In this document: in pieces, positions 1 to 12,905 of the stretch
How positions within the stretch are numbered: the stretch's first letter is position 1
How the letters are laid out: every line of letters starts with the position of its first letter
Assembly: GCA_026826555.1 (NCBI GenBank)
Contig: JAKSZT010054215.1
Span: 25,690,155 to 25,754,154 of the forward strand
DNA: 64,000 nucleotides
Source of the DNA: Tolypeutes matacus
Lineage: Eukaryota; Chordata; Mammalia; Cingulata; Chlamyphoridae
Direction: 5' to 3'
Position numbers and translations under genes: made by a program
The notes under the pieces: generated by a model
Told to the model about the DNA's origin: nothing
Seen by the model: only the letters and a program-made list of their open reading frames with translations
Database searches by the model: none

Positions 1-394
1 CATGGAAATATTTCTCACACATTCTCCTCTCTCAGCTAAACCATACATCATCATCTTAGGGGTTGTTTTTTACATGAAACCTATGTTAATATACCTCTAC
101 AGCACTTAAATAAGCTTAATTTTTCAACACCCTTGCTCTACCTGTTAATATCATTGGTTTTTTTAATTGCCAAACTAACATACAGTTTGTCACTTGAATC
201 ATCATAATGAAATGGTGAAATAAAATTATTGTACACGTGAAGAAAATGAAGCTCTGGGGGTTAAGTAAATGTTTGTGTTCACGTAGATGGTGGTGGAACT
301 TGGATCTGAATCCAGATCTGTAAGATAACAAAGCCTTTGCTTTTAATAGCTATGCTATATTGTGAGTTTCCAGTCAAATACCAAGATCTTCTTT
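1..394. other. Unassigned AT-rich DNA
   Basis: I see no gene and no repeat that I recognise. The reading frames are short and lack codon structure. Confidence 0.6.
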
Positions 395-612
395 GGAATG
401 CCTCTTGCTTCCCTTACGTTCCCTCAGTCATCCTTGGTTACATACTCTTTAACTCATGGACAGACTATTGAAATGATCTACAAATTGGTAACCCTTTTTC
501 TAGTCTGTCTCCCAAATCAACCCTTCCAATATATCTCTTCCAAAATCACCAGACTAATTTTCTGAAAAAACACTCTCTCATATCATTCTCTTGCTCAGGA
601 ATCTTTATAGCA
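395..612 (+). repeat. L2-like LINE fragment
   Basis: The pyrimidine-rich text (cctaactggtctcc-like and ctcaggaatctttatagc-like phrases) resembles the 3' coding part of L2 in sense orientation. It is highly decayed, so the family call is tentative. Confidence 0.35.
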
Positions 613-652
613 CCCGCGCCCGCCGCCCCTACCCCCCACCCCGCCGCCACAC
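612..652. repeat. C-rich low-complexity tract
   Basis: A run of CCCGCGCCCGCCGCCCC-type sequence with a few CpGs stands out from the AT-rich surroundings. It is too short to be a CpG island. Confidence 0.8.
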
Positions 653-1249
653 TTATGGACAGAATGTGAATAGTTCAGTGTAGTCAAGAGGCTTCTGTGT
701 GATGGTTCCCCTTTTCTAGTCCTGCCTCCACCTGCACATATGGTGGAGGTGCATTTTACCTGGAGCCTAGATCCTAAATTTTAAGGTGCAAGGCAAAAAT
801 TGCTAGTGGTCAAAATACCCTTGAACGTCTTAAATTTCTCTTTAAAGTATGGCATACATGGCCTTGTAGTTATCACCCCACAAGTAACAGTGGGATCTCT
901 ACATCAGTGGTCAGGTGGGTGCAGAGGTAATGACCTGAGACTTTCCAGATACTCTTCAAACTGCACCTTACAGGGATCTGTAAGCCCAGACCTGCCCTTG
1001 CTCATATTCCTTGATCATCAGAGTGATTGATAACCTTTTATCCTTCCTCCTCACCAATGGACAAGTACACCTCACATCTCTTTATTAGTAATAACAATAG
1101 TTCCAAAAAGTTTTGACAAAATAAAATTTTTTGAGAATTAGCCTAGTAAAGGAGGAAGAATTCTTTGGGTGACAGTAACGCAACTGAAAGAAGAAAGATA
1201 GATCATGTTTTAAATTCTGACTAAAAGTTAAAGGCAGCCAATGTATATT
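653..1249. other. Unassigned DNA
   Basis: I recognise no gene or repeat here. Confidence 0.5.
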
Positions 1250-1392
1250 TTGCTGCAAAGAACACTGGATTGGAAATTTTCTGCTCCTAACTCTGACACT
1301 GTCTCCCCGAGGAGACCTTGAAAAGTCACCCAACCTCATTTACCCTTAGTTTTCTTGTCTTTAGCATAGAGGATTAGGTGCTTTCCAAGTTT
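1250..1392 (+). repeat. MIR SINE
   Basis: The block reads in MIR order: ctggattggaa, then an aactctgacactgt-like piece, aaaagtcacccaacctca, and a cttagttttcttgtct stretch. It is an old tRNA-derived SINE shared by mammals. Confidence 0.75.
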
Positions 1393-3154
1393 TCTTCCCA
1401 TTGTTATGTTCTGTATTTACAACGGCAACATGTTTATTAACAAGTGCGGCAGATGGTGGGGAGTATTCTTTGCATATCACATACTCAGAGAATCATGCTT
1501 TCTGTAACAAGCATGGTTCTTGTTACAGAAAGCAGTGGAAGAGGGGACTTTGCCCTCACATGCTTTTTAAAAGAGCATTTGAGTATCTATATTATAGTGT
1601 TGATGGCATCAGTAACACTGTCCATGTCAAAAGGGAGTTATATATGTGAATAATCTTTTGGCTATATATACAAAGTGGTATGTTTGTGTGTATATAAAAT
1701 GAATTTCTGGGTTTTGACCCAATATTCTGATGGCCTCCAGCTGGGGAAGGTAAGTATGTATTTCACTGCTTTAGATTATCCAGAACACAGTGGACAAAAC
1801 ACAACCATAGTAAGAGCCTTCTGCTTCCTGTCGTTAGCACTGGGCTGGAAATGACTCTGCAGAAATGGATACAATAACCAGCTTGAGTTGTCTTTAAAGT
1901 ATCTGAATGAAGCCTTTTTACATGTTCAATATAAAATTTTGTTCAAACTCATGTATTTGTGTTGTTTTTTTTTTAATTTCCTCTATCTTTGACTTCAAGA
2001 AATAAAGAGAGAAAACAGAGAATAAGGGTATGGAAGACACAGAGATGGTATCCTGACAGAAATTCCATTTACTAGAAAAATGTATTCAGGAAATGAAAAA
2101 AAAAAAAAAGGTATCAGATAGATACAAGGTGATACCTGACTAAGGCAACTGTCAATTTGAAGGAGGGTAATGTAAGGAAAATAGAATTTTATTTTTAAGA
2201 TTAAGGAGTTTTCATGTTCAGGGAGAGGCTTTTGAATTTTAAGAAACTTCAGACTTAATTTTAAACTATTTTTAATGTCATAAATAAGGTAGGAACTATT
2301 TTATAAAAGTAACCTAATATCTTAGAAAGTCTTACCAAGTCCTTCAACTGAAGTTTAAATATCGTGTTTTCTAACAAGCAAATATGGGGAAACCTGTCTA
2401 AAAATAACAGAAAGTGGTATTTTAAAAATGGTTTGTTCTGTAATTTACCTTTGCTAATCCTTTTCTTCTCTTTAAAGCCATGAATCCGCCCATACTAGTT
2501 TTGAGTTGGAAATGGAAATTATTTCACTTCCTACTTTCCCACTTACTATGTTTCTCAAAATTAAAACAATACAACCTTCAAAATGCCAAACTGTACAAGA
2601 AAATATTGCACCAAAATAGAATATGTATAGAAGACACTAAAACACCTGCATGAAAAAAATGAAACATAAAATAAACTGTCACGTATATGTTTTGTTTTTC
2701 CAGTGTTAAATATCTGGTTGCTTGGAAACATCTGGGTGTTTATTGTATTGATGAAAAAACTTCTTGATGGTAGAAATCTCTTTATATTGCATCCGAATGT
2801 ATTAGGATGATTTCTGTCCAGGATCAGGACGCAGAGATATTGTCAGCTTTGATAATGAGGTTCATCACTGAGAACAGGGGCTGAGAGGAATTGACTCTCT
2901 AGGTGGCTTAAGATCATTGGAAACATTTGACAATCATGCAAATATATCCCCTCATTTATATCTTGTTCCTCCCAAGCTGCCCAGTCTGCTCCTCATTCCC
3001 TACAAACCAAACTCACACTTTTAACTTTGCTCTCATTGACGGGCCATAACTGAGAAAGCTGATTGAACAGTCTAGCCCTTAGGTGTATGGGATCATTGTA
3101 ATCCTTAAAGATGGCAAAACTTGTGATCTCTTGCCAGTTCTACCCACCTTGAAT
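1393..3154. other. Unassigned AT-rich DNA
   Basis: No gene is visible. The stretch holds the perfect inverted repeat at 1496-1534 and short A and T runs near 1965 and 2097. An isolated consensus-like splice donor at 1750 has no credible partner exon. Confidence 0.5.
1496..1534. repeat. Perfect 16-bp inverted repeat with 7-base loop
   Basis: The left arm tgctttctgtaacaag (1496-1511) is exactly complementary in reverse to cttgttacagaaagca (1519-1534). The loop is catggtt. The arms do not extend outward. I do not recognise the sequence as a terminal repeat of a known transposon. Confidence 0.95.
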
Positions 3155-3885
3155 CAGTCAGAGTCCAATCAGGAGACATATATACCATAGTAATTTGAAC
3201 AAGGAGTAAGTAAGATCAAGATCAAGAATTATTAACTATTTATGGGGGATAACCTAAGAAGGAATAAATGAGAACTCTAAATGGCTGAGGGAGAGTACCC
3301 AGAGAAGATATTGGCCTAGAGGGAAGAATCCACTGCAAGGCTAGTATTCAGACTTCATTGGTAAGGGTGTGGTTGTAAAGCATTGGATGGCAGAGAAATT
3401 TGCAGAGTTGCCCAGGTCAGAGGTGGTCCAAGGTCAGCAGGCCAAGTTTGGCAGGAGAGAACTGCCTGCGGGATGCCAATAGAATTCATCTTCTCACCAG
3501 GGAAGGATGCTATTAAGTTCAGTGGAAAGCCACCATGAAGCAAGCTGGGGCATCCCATGTTACTCACCCTCAGAAGGTCAGCTGGGGTGCCAGTGGAACT
3601 TGCTTAATAATGGTCTACAGCAATGCCACAGAGCTCACTAGGGGTGAGTTTCCCTGGAAGTCCTGAGTACTAGCTTGGTGGATTGGAGCAACAAAAATCA
3701 AAGCATATCAGAACCAGGAAGAGAAGTCCCTTCCTCCTCTAGTATCCTTCCCATGTTCTCTACTGACAAAGGTTAACATTGTGCCTACTGCCACAGGAGA
3801 AACGTTTCAGTTTTATAAGCACACAATGAAGTAGGGGCTTGGAATTGAGAGGCAATAAACTGAAAAGCGGCATAATTCCTTCTTC
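3155..3885 (+). repeat. Ancient L1 3'-UTR fragment (probable)
   Basis: The segment starts with a cagagtccaatcaggagaca-like phrase and ends with the hallmark ggcttggaattgagaggcaa followed by taa. Similar text occurs in the 3' UTR of older L1M subfamilies. No coding part is present. Confidence 0.5.
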
Positions 3886-6149
3886 TTAATATGTGGTGAA
3901 TGAAGTGGAACCGTAAAGAAAAGTAAATCCCAAACCAGGATAATGTACCTTGTAATGAAATTGAAAGGATCAGTCTAACATTCTCTCCTTGTATGGCTTA
4001 GGTTATAGGATGATTATATGCCTTCTATATCATTGGATATAAGATGCCATCAATTGATGGTTAAACCCTGAATACCATTATATACCATCATGATAGAAGA
4101 TTAATACCAGTTAAATGACGCCAATGAAACTCATTCCATATACTGGAAGATGCACTCCAGTTTCTGAGATATTAAATTGTGAAAAAAAAGTCTTAGACTT
4201 TTTAAAGTCTTTTTTTGGTCTTAGAATCAATGAAATACAGTAAATGAGGACCATGGATTTAGTTGGCAACCTCTGAAAATGGTCTTCCTTTCTCCCCTGT
4301 TGTTTGTCCCTCTGCTTACTCAAACAAACCCTAATTATCTTTCTGGATTCAGCATTCTCCCAGCTCCATGAATACTTTGCCTTTCACTTTTCTCACTTTC
4401 TATAAAGTTGTCTCCTGACAATGCTTGATTATATACACTCATATTATTCCCTAATTTTTCATGTGTGTTAAACTTGTCTTTCTATCCCCATTGCAAATTC
4501 CTTGTGGAAACTTACTTGAATCTTTTTGTATATTTATATAACCAGTCTGGTTGATTGATTAATAGCTCCAGTAAGCCTGGTGAAATCAATCTGAATATGA
4601 GGATTAAAAATAAGTAGCCCTATCATGTTAATGCTTATGAAAATGCCTGTTCTTATTTGATTTTATAGATTAAAAAATTGTTGGCTGAGAAATTTTGGCA
4701 ATCATTAATATTTATATTTAATTTGCAAAGGAATTTAACTTTGGTTCATATGTTCAATGTGAAAGCCGGAGCATGATAGTATAAGGTGAACATGCATTTG
4801 AACTTAGGCTGAATTGAGTGGCTCCTTTAGGTCTTCTATTATCTCCTTTGCCCAATTCTCTGGAATGTATATTGTTGCAACTGAAATCAGTTCAGTCGCG
4901 TATCTGCCTTCTTCTGAGATTCAGGTCAAAGGTTACCATCCTTGGCCAGCAGGTGCTACTTGGCCCCAAGTTCATTTCAAGCATCTCACATTTCATGAAG
5001 ACATTTCAAAAGTCAAGGAAGGGAACTGATAACTTTTCTCACTAGAGAAATTACTTGGAAAAAGTCACATTGGAGGAAAATATATTTTTAAAATGATCAT
5101 TTTGTAGGAATAAATTTTAAACAGAGGAGAAGGTTGTTTTGCAATTTAATTTCCAACTATAAGAGTACAGCTTAAAATCTGACAACTATGCATAAACCTT
5201 ATTAAAGGTCTTTGGAGAGCAAAGGATAGTAAAGGAGAAAAAGAGAGGGAGAAAAAAAAATGACAGTTTTTTTTTTTTTTTTGCCTCAGTGGTGAATTAA
5301 TCTCCTGAATTACTTTCTTGCAGAGGCAGACTATAACTCGGGGGTGAAGTTTGTATTACTCTGTTGTTCTCCCATTTTCCCTCCTTAAATGTGCCGTTAA
5401 TAAGAGTGGTGAATTTGAGGAATTTGCAGTGGCCCTTGTATCGCACCCATTATTTCACTGAGCCTTTCCTCTGTCTGGTCGTGCTGTTGACAGCCCAATT
5501 TATATTCTAAGAAAAAAAGGCCTGGGAAGTACAAGTATTCTAACTCAATTTTTATTTCTTTACCCTAGGGACGTTTCTTCTTTAATCTTTGAACAAGCTT
5601 CATTTAAATGTAGTTTTGGGAGTAGAGGATTGAGGGTGGTGAAGGGCTGCAAGGTTAAAAGTATCACCTTAGTTTCATTTGGACTTGAATTATGTCAAAA
5701 CCATAGCTTTTAGAGTTTAAGGGAAAGTTGTTGGAAGAAGGCTTTGGATTGTGAGATAAAGGTCTTTTAAATTTTTTCAAAGCTCTTCATTCTAGCACAT
5801 CAAAATTGTATTCTTTTTTTTTGGTGGTTAGATTCTGTGTCATATGATGGCAAGAGGTAATATAGTTCTTGGGGAATGTGATAGGGCCTTGAGTCATTCT
5901 TGAAATTTTGGCTAATGTCGTGACCTAAAAGGCCAGCCTCACCATCTGTGCCAGAGATGACCAAAATGTACACTAACGTGACCATTCTCCACTCTTTATG
6001 TCTTCATATAATCAATATCCCTATATTTTCCCTGTGAAATGCAACCTCAAGATAGAGCCTCAGGAAGCTACTGAGTGATTGGAGCTGACTGGCAAGATGA
6101 CACTTGTTTGCTATCTCAGATCTTTGTGGTACATGACTTCTTTGGAGGT
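3886..6149. other. Unassigned DNA
   Basis: I see no gene. Poly-A and poly-T runs near 5250-5282 may be the tail of a decayed retroelement. A GTG-rich tract near 6147 creates a spurious histidine-rich frame on the other strand. Confidence 0.5.
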
Positions 6150-6240
6150 GGTCGTGGTGGTGGTGATAATGATGACAATTATAAAGCACTTCGAAGTTTA
6201 TAAGGTGCTTTCACAGATATTATTACATTCAATGAGATTT
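6150..6240 (-). repeat. MIR or L2 3'-end fragment
   Basis: The phrases ataaagcacttcgaagttta and aaggtgctttcaca resemble the reverse of a MIR/L2 3' end. The piece is short and old. Confidence 0.35.
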
Positions 6241-6663
6241 TTCTAAAAGAGATACAAATTAACTGATATATATGATTTGTTTAAATTTATGACTCAAACC
6301 TAGGATTAAAAAAAAAATACAATCTTATACTTTTTCTACACTACTTTTGAAAACCTAGAGGGGAAGGAGATCATTTCCAAGTGCTATTTCAGGCCTCCAT
6401 AATAGAGTTGGGAAAGAATGGGCACTTCCTGAAAAAGTAGAAGCACTTTGTCTTCTCCCCACCACCTCTAAATGAGTACATGACTATGACTGGGGTGCAG
6501 ATTGCTTCAGGATACTAACACAGCCATCAACAAGTTCACTGAACAAATTAGTATTATGTGGAAACTCCAGGACACCCTGGAACCCTCTACTAATCTACAG
6601 CCAAAAACTATTTCTCTCTATCAGTTTTTCAGAATACATAGAGGTAGCAAATGTTTCAGTTGT

Positions 6664-6885
6664 GAAGAGGGAGGAGCCAGAGTCAGAAGATCTGGATTGC
6701 AGAACTGGCTCCACCCTAACTAGCTAATAGACCAAGTAAGTCACTGAACTCTCAAAATCAGTAAAGCAGGTTCCTCATTGTGAGTATACCTCATAATTTT
6801 CCTTATCTAATGAGACAATGTTTGTTAAACAAAGACTTTTGGAAACTCCAAAGTGCTATGAAAATGTTAATTATGGTCATTAATT
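6664..6885 (+). repeat. MIR SINE
   Basis: The MIR order is clear: agatctggattgcagaactg, then actagctaatagaccaagta, then gtcactgaactctca, a cctcattgtgag piece, and an aagtgctatgaaaatgtt 3' part. Confidence 0.75.
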
Positions 6886-8904
6886 TGTGAGATATTTGGC
6901 AGCTTCTGTGAATAATACTTCTCTGCTGGGCACTCCATCTTTTGTAAATAATACTCAAAACACAACAAGAATAGTACTCCTATGCCACAGGATCTAACAT
7001 CAGTTCAAATACAGGGTCATCTACATTCATATGAAAAATATTTTTTTCTTAGCAATTTATATTTAAAAAGAAAGAAACAATTTCCTTCCTTTCTCCTTCT
7101 CTTCTCACCAGCCCCACCACCCCCAAATAATTTCTACACAGTTTTGATTCAAACACACAATTAATGCAGACTAATCTATCAAGTAGCATCTCTAAAATAT
7201 CTACATTCAGATTAATGGTGACTAGGATGTTTTCCCCAAGAACACTTGCTTGGGTAACAAATCTATCCTTTTAGGGGACTAAGAACAAAATAACAGCAAG
7301 TCCCAAAGATGCTTGAAGATGGAAAACTTAGCTGGTTCCAGTGACAGGTTTTTTAAGTTTCTACAGATAAACGTTTCATAATCCAGATGTTTCAATTTCA
7401 AGTAGAACACTGATACTTAGACTCTGTCTTCCTTGTGCTTTCATATCATCTCTTTCAGCAGCTTAGAAACAAAGACCTTAATTTACACATATTTAAATAA
7501 ACAAACTTCAGGGTTTGTAGGACAAAGCTTAGAATAAAAAGAGCTGGGTTTAAATCTCGGCTTTATCATTTTGCAGAAAAATTAAGGGATGGGTTCCTTC
7601 AAAGACCTTGTATGGGAAGTGTTTTTCTCTATTACAGGAAGTATAATTCTGAGCTTGATATATACGGGCAGCTGTCAAGGTGAGCAATTTTGCAATTGGC
7701 CTTTAAAAATGTAGCATATTCTCACAGAGAGCCTGGGACATAAAATATCCAATGTTGGGGTAGGAAAATTATGTGGGTGATGACATTTGGGTACAATCTG
7801 GGTAAGGCTCAAAAAGATAAAATATTCACATTTAGCATTAGAAGCCATAATGGGCCCATCTTACTTTTCATGCTTTCTAAAGTCTGCTGGAGCATTTGGA
7901 CTTGTCAATTATTTGTAAAGCCTGTATCTCTTCAGGAATAAATATGGAAGCATTATAAAGCTGTGTTAAGCAATCTTTCTTGTCTCTGCTATTTACAATC
8001 ACCAAATAAGTATAGAATCTGCTACTCAAACATAAGTAAGACCAATCCACTGGGTGTGTGGGCCAAACTGCTTCCTAGGGCCACAGGATTCAAAGACAAT
8101 GCCATGCAGAATTGTAAACAGCCATTAAATTAATTTCCCCGGTGATGAAGTTGAATGAGGCGCCAGCAACAGAGTGACAAATCATTTTGGGTTTAGGAAG
8201 AAAAACAACTTTAGCTTCTCAATTAATATCCCTTTGAAAACCACAGTTAGAAAGATTATTTCAAGACAGGCAAATCTGGAAACACACCCAAGTTTGTATA
8301 TTTGCGTGGGTGTGTATCTGTGTGCTCATGGGTCTGTAGAGAGAGAGAGAGAGAATGACTTCCCCCAATCTATAATGAGGCAAAAGTGCACATACACACA
8401 AACACAAATCTGTCGCAAATCTTCCCAAATTGCTGAGGTAAATTAGGTTTCTCCAATTACTCATTTAATAAACTTAAATTATGGTTTTAGATATGGAAAT
8501 TTGTAAGGGATAATGCGATACACCAATTTATGGTAACATAACCCAGTTTTGTCTTGACCCCTTTCCTTCTCATTTCAGAGGGCAATATCTTGTAGTCAAA
8601 GGACTCATCAGAAGGTTTAGTATTAGCATGCCTAGAGAGTATCCAGATTGACGAGTGAATGTTTTCCAAGGGTTTTCAGTAATTTTTCTTCTTGATTATG
8701 AGCCCACTAGAAGCTAAGTGTCTGGAAGAATAAATCCCCATGATGGTTAATGCGTTGGCCAGGATTCCAGGGTATTTTATAGAAGAACTACACTCATGCT
8801 AATGATGAAGAGATAGTTTGGAGAGGAATGTGAGTAAATATAATGAAAGCATGTGAGAGAATGGCATGAAGGAGAGGGGGACTTAACATAACCAGACTCT
8901 AAGT
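6886..8904. other. Unassigned DNA with minor relics
   Basis: No gene is visible. A possible MIR core lies near 7525-7600 (gctgggtttaaatctcggct). A short (GA)n run lies at 8337-8354 beside GT-rich sequence. Confidence 0.5.
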
Positions 8905-9180
8905 CATGACACCTCTGTTCAAATGTTGATGAGCCTCAGGGATGGCCTTGGACCCTCTTCTCATTCCACACAATCCTTGGCTTCATTTACTATTGATGCC
9001 TTCAAATTGGTACCTCTATCCAGAATTATTCTCTGGGCTACTGATACTTGTACCCACTTTCTACTAGACATTTTCTTTTTGATGTATAATAGTTATCTCA
9101 AACTTCTTTCCTGCTGAACTCATATTGTCCCATCCCTTCAACCCTATCTCCACCTATTCCTTTTCCTTTATTTTCTCCCT
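8905..9180 (+). repeat. L2 LINE coding fragment, sense
   Basis: The text follows the L2 coding region in which short pyrimidine-rich phrases precede a ctcaaacttctttcctgctg-like stretch. It is old and has no open frame. Confidence 0.5.
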
Positions 9181-9199
9181 TGAAGGCAATATCAAGATA

Positions 9200-10150
9200 G
9201 ACTCAAGAGTCAGTCAGTCAGTCAACAAATAATTACTTACTACCTTATAAGTGCTAAACACTCTTCTAGGTTCTGGCAATACAATGTTAAACAATATTCC
9301 TGCTCCAGGGAGCTGACATTGTGGTTGGAATAGATAATAAAATATAACCAAATAACTTCAGTTTAGGTATGTAAAAACATAAAATTAAGAAGAGAGTGAT
9401 AGTCATAGGATGCCTATTTTATCTTGGGTAGATCTGGGAAGACCTCTTAGAAAAAGGTGATAATTTATTTTGGAATGAAGAAAAGGAGAGAGCCAGGTAA
9501 AAATTTGGAAGACGAGATTCTGAGCAAAAGGTATAGCAGGCATTGAGTCCTTGTGATCAGAATGAGTTTGGTTTGACTGAAGGCCCATAAGGCTGGAACA
9601 GGGAAAAGGGAATGCAGAAAGTGGAGTGTAAAGATTGGAGAGGCCAGAGCGAACCAGATGGAGTCTTGCAGAAGCCATTGGTGGGTTTTAAGCAGAGGAA
9701 TGACATGGTCTGTGGCCGGTATGTGGAGAAAAACCATTAAGGGGAAGGAAAAGAGGCAGAGAAATTAGTTGGGAGGCTATTTTCCTATTCCAGGTGGTGG
9801 ATGAAGAGACTTGGATTGAGTTATAGACATGAAGCTGGTGGAAATCGACTGGATCCCAAATAATTATCAGAGGTAGAGCTGACAGGACATGCTGATGGTT
9901 TGGAGGTGGAGAATAAGAGAAAGAGTGGAATCAAGCATGTCTCCTAAGTTTTTAAACTGAGCAACTGGTTAGATGGTGGAGTCATTTACTGAGATGGGAA
10001 AGACTTTCTGGAGAGGAGTGCATTGTGAGGATCAAGCACTTGTTCTCTTTTGGACATATTAAATTTCAGATGATTATTAGACATCCAACTGGAAATACAG
10101 TAGATAGTTGTGTATTTGGCTATGGAGTTCTAGAGTATCAGTAGTTCTCC
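9200..10150 (-). repeat. L2 LINE, antisense, about 950 bp
   Basis: It begins with the reversed L2 3' end (caacaaataattacttacta, gctaaacactcttctaggtt) and runs through recognisable reversed coding phrases. These include ggttttaagcagaggaatga and, near 10050, tttggacatattaaatttca with ttagacatccaactgg. Decay is heavy. Confidence 0.8.
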
Positions 10151-10157
10151 AGACACA

Positions 10158-10515
10158 TTATGATGGCACATGCATCCATGTCTTTGCTCATATTCCTTCT
10201 ATTTGGCATGCCTGTCTTCTCTTCTTTCCATCTGTCTAATTCCTATTCATTCTGTGAGATGTGATTTTGGTGTCACATCTTCCTTGAAACCTTTCCTAAC
10301 CCTCTCACAAGTCCTTTTACTTCATACTGGTACCCAAGGGTTCCTTCTACTACAACATTTGTCATGTAGCACTATAATTATTTAATTGACTGCCTTCTAG
10401 ACTAGATTGAGAACTCTTTAAATTCAGAAGCTGCCTTAATTTTTATACACCTAGCCTCACAGCAACTGGAATTAGTAGGTGATCAAATGGGTTGTTGAAT
10501 GAGTGAACATTTCTT
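10158..10515 (+). repeat. L2 LINE 3' end, sense
   Basis: The typical L2 3' end is readable: a ctcatattccttctatttgg coding remnant, cttccttgaaacctttccta, and then gtgatcaaatgggttgttga followed by atgagtgaac. It lies next to an antisense L2, so two insertions or a rearrangement are needed. Confidence 0.8.
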
Positions 10516-12164
10516 TAAGAATTTTGAGCCTCTTTGAAGAAGCTGTATGTAGAAAAATCTACTTAGTTCAGATTCTTGGGAATTCTTTCTGAGTAGACAG
10601 GACAAATGAGAAGACTGACTTTCAGAGTATGATTTAAAAGTGTCCAGAAAGTCTCTGTACACAAGCTGTAGCCATCCATTTTTTTAAGGGGTACACAATT
10701 CTCTCTTACTTAGGTTCTCTTGAAAAATGTGACTTTTGTGGAGAGAGAGTAACACACTAAATTATTTAGTACATGAAGGGTAAGGTCCTTTAGTGGCTAG
10801 AGCAGTAATCTAGGAGAATGGAGGGCATGGCTACATGTAGTCTCAGCTCTCTCCCTAACCTGACACAGAAATTGAGTCCTAAAGACAAGGCTATGATGGT
10901 GAGTAGCAAATATGGGAAATACTGTACCTTGATAGTTTCAGCAATGAAATTAATTGCCCAGAGGGGCAAGGCATGGTTATGGAGTGGAATTATGAAATGC
11001 TCTTGAAAGCCTTGGGGTAGCAATTAAAAGGGCATGCACAAAGAGGGTGAGAAGGAACGATTACAATTTAGAGGGGATAAAAGTGTACAAGTGGTTTCAC
11101 CAGAGAATTAACTTAGAAGGAAAGTAATAATACTTATTGATATCAGCCAGCCGTAGAGGCCATTATGCTTTAAATAAAGCAGTCCCAATCCTGGGAATTT
11201 TCCATGTTTCCTGCTCTCTGGTTTTTAAGTGAAGCCTAGCCAAATGCCAGGTACCGCATGTAATCCCTGTTCTTAATTGATAGCCTTGCCATGGTTTGTG
11301 TTCTAAGTTTCCTAATTGTCTCAGGGAGGATTTGTTCAAATTACTCACATTTCCATATCCAAACTCATTTCCAGATGCTGAAAGCTTACTGCCAGCCCTT
11401 TCCTCCTGCAATCTTGAGACAGAATTGAGTATTTTCATTAGTAATGCCACATAACAGGACCATTAAGAATCCTGGCACCAGCCTCTCATTCATTTTCAAT
11501 GTCATGGGAGGGAGATTTATTTGAACTCCTGCAGAGCTGCCTAAGCCCTGCATCTTTCAGAAGGAGGTAGAAATGAACTCTCTAATGCTCTGCTTTATAG
11601 TGGGTCTGTGGAGATCTCATGGGCAAGACCTAAGCATAGACTATTAGCCTTGAAGCCAGAACTTGTGCTATAAGACTAGCCCTATTTCTTAGTTCTAGCA
11701 GCACTGGGGAGCTTATATGTGTCAAATGAAATATAATGATTGGAGCCTTATTTTTTCCCCCAAGGGAATGAAGAGATCTGAGCCTGTATAAACCCTTTTT
11801 GGGATGCAAAGGCTGAAAGAAGGAAAGTAAGAGGATTGCTTGTTTTACGTGACACCAAGTCTGGTTCTTTCAATTCCAGCCTCCTTTTACAGCTTTCTCC
11901 CCTTATTGCCTCCCAAAATGAATCCTCTGCTTCAGCCAAGTTGAGCTTCTCATTTTCCATCAAACGTGACTTTACTGTCCTCACCCTAATAATTCCCAAA
12001 TGCTATTCCACTTAGCCAAAACGTGCTTCCTTTTCCTCACCATGTATTTATAACCACTGTATCTTCCAAGGACTTGCTCACACTCCATAGTCTATAGTCC
12101 TCCCTGTTTATTGAAATTAACTGTTCTACCCCCCACACGCACACACACATCTAAATCTCTCCTG
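10516..12164. other. Unassigned DNA
   Basis: I recognise no gene. Part of 12000-12160 is pyrimidine-rich and may be a further L2 relic. Confidence 0.45.
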
Positions 12165-12330
12165 GAATCTTTCATTTAACTAGTACTTACTGAGTACTAG
12201 TTACTTTCATTTAACTAGTCTTACTCTGTGCTGGGTACTGGGCTCAGTGCTAGTGATAGACTGATTAGCAAATCAGACAAGGCTTTCCCTGCTGTTATGG
12301 GCCTTTCAATACAGTTTGGTGGAAAGATGG
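12165..12330 (-). repeat. L2 3'-end fragment, antisense
   Basis: The reversed L2 end is visible in cttactctgtgctgggtact, then gggctcagtgctagtgatag, and caaatcagacaaggctttcc. Confidence 0.55.
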
Positions 12331-12334
12331 CATT

Positions 12335-12545
12335 CAGTTGTCAAATAATAAGATTTATAGTGTTTACTATATGCCAAGGGTTTCATTTGATATAATTTTG
12401 GTTAATCTTTATAATAGCTTTAATGGACCCTTGGACTTAGGAAAATAGAAGCTTGAAGGGTTTCAATAATTTTCCCCAGGCCATACAAATGCTGGGGCAG
12501 GTTTTGAGTTCAGGTGCTTTTAACCACTGAGTACATTTCTCCGGG
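12335..12545 (-). repeat. MIR SINE, antisense
   Basis: The reversed MIR order is gtttactatatgccaagggt, an attttggttaatctttataa piece, ttccccaggccatacaaatg, and ggttttgagttcaggtgctt. Confidence 0.65.
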
Positions 12546-12683
12546 CCTGCTGTGGGTAGCCTTTACTCTTCCACTTACTTTACCTTTACTGACAGCTTTG
12601 TGCTATAATTTACTCGTGTTTAAACACCTTGTTTCTGCAACTACATTGTAATGTAAGGTGCCTAGGGACTCTGTACCTTAAGG

Positions 12684-12905
12684 AGCAGTTGGAAAACAGG
12701 TTTTAGATATAGACCTGCATTTAAACCCCTGATCAACTGGCTGTGTGACCTGCCAAAAGTTAATTAAACTTTCTGACCTTCTGTTTCTTATTTGTAAAAC
12801 AGGGAAAGTAGTAATCACCAGGAGGTGATTAAGGGTTCGCATTTACAGTCTTAGCACTGTGCCTTGTGCATGTCTAGCACTTAATAGGTGGTAGCTAATG
12901 CTATT
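12684..12905 (+). repeat. MIR SINE, nearly complete
   Basis: The MIR core reads clearly: aactggctgtgtgacctgcc, then cttctgtttcttatttgtaa, and a 3' part with ttagcactgtgccttgtgca and cacttaataggtgg. Confidence 0.8.

Noticed and set aside
612..652. Possible CpG island
   Set aside because: It is only about 40 bases long and mostly runs of C, with no promoter or transcript evidence nearby.
1736..1760. Consensus splice donor AAG/GTAAGTA
   Set aside because: No acceptor or coding frame upstream gives a credible exon, and one such match is expected by chance in 64 kb.
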